35,742 nucleotides of DNA, taken from positions 54,595-90,336 of the forward strand of contig JAHLWZ010000834.1 in the NCBI GenBank assembly GCA_020536535.1. The letters are read 5' to 3'. The notes beneath the pieces are model-generated. The model saw nothing but the letters and a program-made list of their open reading frames with translations. It was not told the origin of the DNA and searched no databases. The position numbers were made by a program, and so were the translations under genes. Shown here piece by piece: positions 33,644 through 35,742 of this stretch. The first letter of the stretch is position 1; the number at the start of each line of letters is the position of its first letter. Source of the stretch: Pelomyxa schiedti (Eukaryota; Evosea; Pelobiontida; Pelomyxidae).

Positions 33644-35292
33644 ATGCGGTCCGCGATAAAAACAGAGGAGATGGCAGCCGAAGAATCACTACAGCAACCA
33701 CAACAAGAGCCGGGCATAACCACAGTGGCACCACCTCCACAGCAGATCCTCCCTGAGGCCAGTGACCCTCAATTGCCTGAATACAACACCACAACCATAT
33801 GCACTGTGCCTCAGGGTTTGGCAGGAGTGGGAGACATGGGAGTAAGAGAAGGAGGTGCCTGCATGCCAATGATGGGTTCTTGTGGTTTCGAGGCTGCCGC
33901 TTCTGATGGGGTTTACCCGGCGTTGAGTGGGGGTTGCGTGGTCGGGGGTGCCGGGGTGTGTGGTTCGGTGGGCGGAGGAATGGAGTTTCCGGGTTATGGG
34001 ACTGGAACCGGAATTGCAAATGGAATTCCCGGGTGCGGAATTGTTGGTACACCCATGGGGTTGTTTTGTGGGGAAAGTGGTTTCTCTGTTCTTGGGGGCG
34101 CGGACGCGGCGTGCTTACTTGGGCCGCTGGATCAGTTCAATCAGTTCCAACTCACGGAAATGCTGAGCCAAGTTCAGAACTACCTCCTGCACCATTGCTC
34201 TATCTCACCAGAACAGCTTCAGCTCGCCCTGCAACAACTGAATAGTGCAGTCCCAAGTGAGGCTCCTCCCTTGAACCCTATGGTGCAGTCCACGGTACTT
34301 TGCTATGCAGTATTTGTTGCAGGAGTATTTTTTTCAAGGTAACATATACAAGGTTGAGTTGCAGAGCAACGCTGCAGACGGTTTCCTTGGAACAACGCCT
34401 TGCATGTCAATAGCGTGGGGAAGGAGGTTCAAAATAGCCCAGGAGCCACAAGAAACTCAGCGGAAATCATACAAGAATGAAAATAGATACATTCTCCCAA
34501 ACCCTCTGGTTATTGCATGGACTGGGCAGCCACAAGTACGATGTAGTGCAGTGAATGAGTTTTGACTTTTCTTGCCTAGTCGAATGTGGAAGGAACTGTT
34601 ACAGTGTCGCTTGCAGGAGAGACTGGAGAAGAGCTGAGCCAGGAGTTACAGGATATACTAGATGGCCCTTCAAAGACCAAGACACTAGATGATGATCACA
34701 AAGCCCTTTTCCCCCTGAAGATGCTTGCTACAAGTGCAGAGGCGAGATACAGGCTAATCTTCAGAGTGAGATACCAACTCGATTCATCCGGGGAATGGTT
34801 CGATGAAGAGCTAATCACAAAGTCATTCAGAGTAGAATCCAATAGGAAGAAGAATGCGTATGGTATGGACCTCTCAATGTTCTGAAAGCATCACAGTTCT
34901 GGCTAAATGTTGCTGTAGATAGGCCCAAGGTATTCAAGATGAAACCTTCAGAAGGATATTGTGGCAGTGAGGTGGACGTGTGGATTTGGGGTGCCAAGTT
35001 CAATACTGATAAGGCAAATATGAGAGTAATGTTTGGGAACGAATATGCCAACATTCATGAATCAGGTGGTACCATTCTGGGCTGCACTGCCCCTCCAAGG
35101 TATTTATGTTTCATTTCTCTAAGTGTTATTTGTGGCTTAGTTGGTTTTGTATCGACAATCAGACCTGGTTTGGGACACGATGTTACAGTGAGAGTGAACG
35201 TGGCCAATGTGCACCCTGTGCAGGGGATCATGTGGGCACAGGACTATATGGCATATACCTACCTGGCATCCCAGCAAACAAATTTACTGTAA
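33644..35292 (+). CDS. IPT/TIG transcription factor with Rel/CSL-like DNA-binding region
   Basis: Exons 33644-34294, 34323-34535, 34580-34862, 34889-35099 and 35163-35292 give 495 residues. Residues 1-215 are Gly/Gln/Pro-rich with one amphipathic segment (FQLTEMLSQVQNYLLHH) and look like an activation region. About 230-385 form a beta-rich domain with TQRKSYKNENRYILPNP; this resembles the Q(K/R)SYxNExR motif that contacts DNA in CSL and the equivalent Rel recognition loop. A TIG/IPT fold follows (VFKMKPSEGYCGSEVDVWIWGAKF, VMFGNEYANI, CTAPPRPGLGHDVTVRV). Rel, NFAT and CSL factors share this domain order. I cannot decide between these families; the central beta-trefoil of CSL is not apparent. 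Introns 34295-34322 (28 nt) and 34863-34888 (26 nt) are very short; a 65-nt alternative for the latter starts at 34835. Confidence 0.75.
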
Positions 35293-35742
35293 AGCTATAG
35301 TAACCAAAGGAATTCCCGTTTTTTCATTGGAGGAATTAATGTTCCGTTGTTGCCCCTGCTCCTGCTGCTGTTGCTACTGGTGAACTTTAGGAGCAAGGGT
35401 AGCAACAGCAGCAGGAGCATAAGCAACCAACTGACTGAACTTTGCTGTTGTTTCACTTAAATAACTGGACCCGCAATGAAAATCGCAACACTGGCATTAA
35501 CAAATAGCGTGCACTCAATTGCGCAGTTCAGGTAGGCAGCAATTGCATGTGCATGTTGCATTACCACGCTTCTCCATCAAAATCTTTGCCCTTGCGAAAA
35601 ACGCATCAAAGCTGGAGCATTTGCATATCTGGATCAATGGGCGGTGATTTTTTTTCCCGATCAAGTTCCTGTAAACGGCTCTGCCCCGTTTTTTTGGGCG
35701 GTGATCCAGTCAAAAAGCTGTGAAAAATCACTGCCCGGGGCG
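35293..35742. other. 3' end of window: hairpin, GGGCGGTGAT repeats, possible partial minus gene
   Basis: On the minus strand a frame ending in TAG at 35374-35376 encodes a hydrophobic Ala/Val-rich tail (KFSQLVAYAPAAVATLAPKV) and could be the last exon of a gene entering from the right; upstream exons were not resolved. The decamer GGGCGGTGAT occurs near 35640 and 35695, with an inverted partial copy (ATCACTGCCC) near 35727. A 20-bp inverted repeat is listed separately. Confidence 0.35.
35358..35418. repeat. Perfect 20-bp inverted repeat (stem-loop)
   Basis: Left arm 35358-35377 (GCTCCTGCTGCTGTTGCTAC) and right arm 35399-35418 are exact reverse complements around a 21-nt loop. It lies 66 bases after the stop of the transcription-factor gene and over the putative 3' end of a minus-strand gene. 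Confidence 0.85.

Noticed and set aside
1-35742. CRISPR arrays, bacterial operons, tRNA or rRNA genes
   Set aside because: The window is eukaryotic and spliced; no regularly spaced repeats, no Shine-Dalgarno-led genes, no cloverleaf or B-box pattern found by eye.

Overview
This is a stretch of nuclear DNA from a gene-dense, intron-rich eukaryote. Almost every gene is cut by short GT-AG introns, mostly 26 to 100 nt, many with a CTAAC/CTAAT-like branch site close to the acceptor. No single reading frame covers a whole gene, so I rebuilt each one by joining exons by hand. Every model listed with moderate or high confidence stays open across all junctions and has a total length divisible by three. 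The gene content (secreted GH25-type lysozyme, class 3 lipase, alpha/beta hydrolase, GAF-containing cyclic nucleotide phosphodiesterase, CNNM transporter, TRAP-gamma, many F-box/GTPase parts) suggests a free-living, probably phagotrophic protist. Nothing in the window fixes the lineage.

Layout, left to right: a metallo-beta-lactamase (MBL) fold hydrolase (+, 246-1564); a GH25-type lysozyme (-, 1638-2574); adenylosuccinate synthetase (-, 2792-4470); an ankyrin/F-box/Rab-like GTPase fusion (-, 4587-7260); a GT8 glycosyltransferase (+, 7432-8862); a second MBL-fold hydrolase (-, 8932-10089); a His-rich multispan membrane protein (-, 10380-11895); a possible tiny gene (+, 11987-12209); a 2-oxoglutarate oxygenase/F-box/Rho-like GTPase fusion (-, 12220-14429); a 1-kb repeat-bearing spacer; a CNNM-type transporter (-, 15484-17725); a zinc-binding protein (-, 17864-18868); an alpha/beta hydrolase (+, 18916-20002); a class 3 lipase (+, 20407-21624); a four-GAF cyclic nucleotide phosphodiesterase (+, 21810-27617); TRAP-gamma (-, 27802-28493) preceded by a small overlapping spliced ORF; a two-pass membrane protein (-, 28887-30674); a UBL/UFD1/zinc-finger protein (+, 30768-33551); an IPT/TIG transcription factor (+, 33644-35292); and a hairpin-bearing 3' end with a possible partial gene.

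The most striking content is a pair of genes only 5 kb apart with the same unusual plan: a variable N-terminal domain (ankyrin repeats in one, a 2-oxoglutarate/Fe(II) oxygenase in the other), then an F-box, then a complete Ras-superfamily GTPase ending in a CAAX-like prenylation motif. F-boxes dock on SKP1 in SCF ubiquitin ligases. The plan therefore predicts membrane-anchored, nucleotide-gated SCF substrate receptors with interchangeable recognition modules. A third ubiquitin-pathway protein (UBL-UFD1-zinc finger) lies in the same window. Other oddities are a phosphodiesterase with four GAF domains instead of two, five GC-AG introns (three with donor AG|GCATG), 26-nt introns, a 17-nt microexon, and an ATGA stop/start overlap in front of TRAP-gamma.
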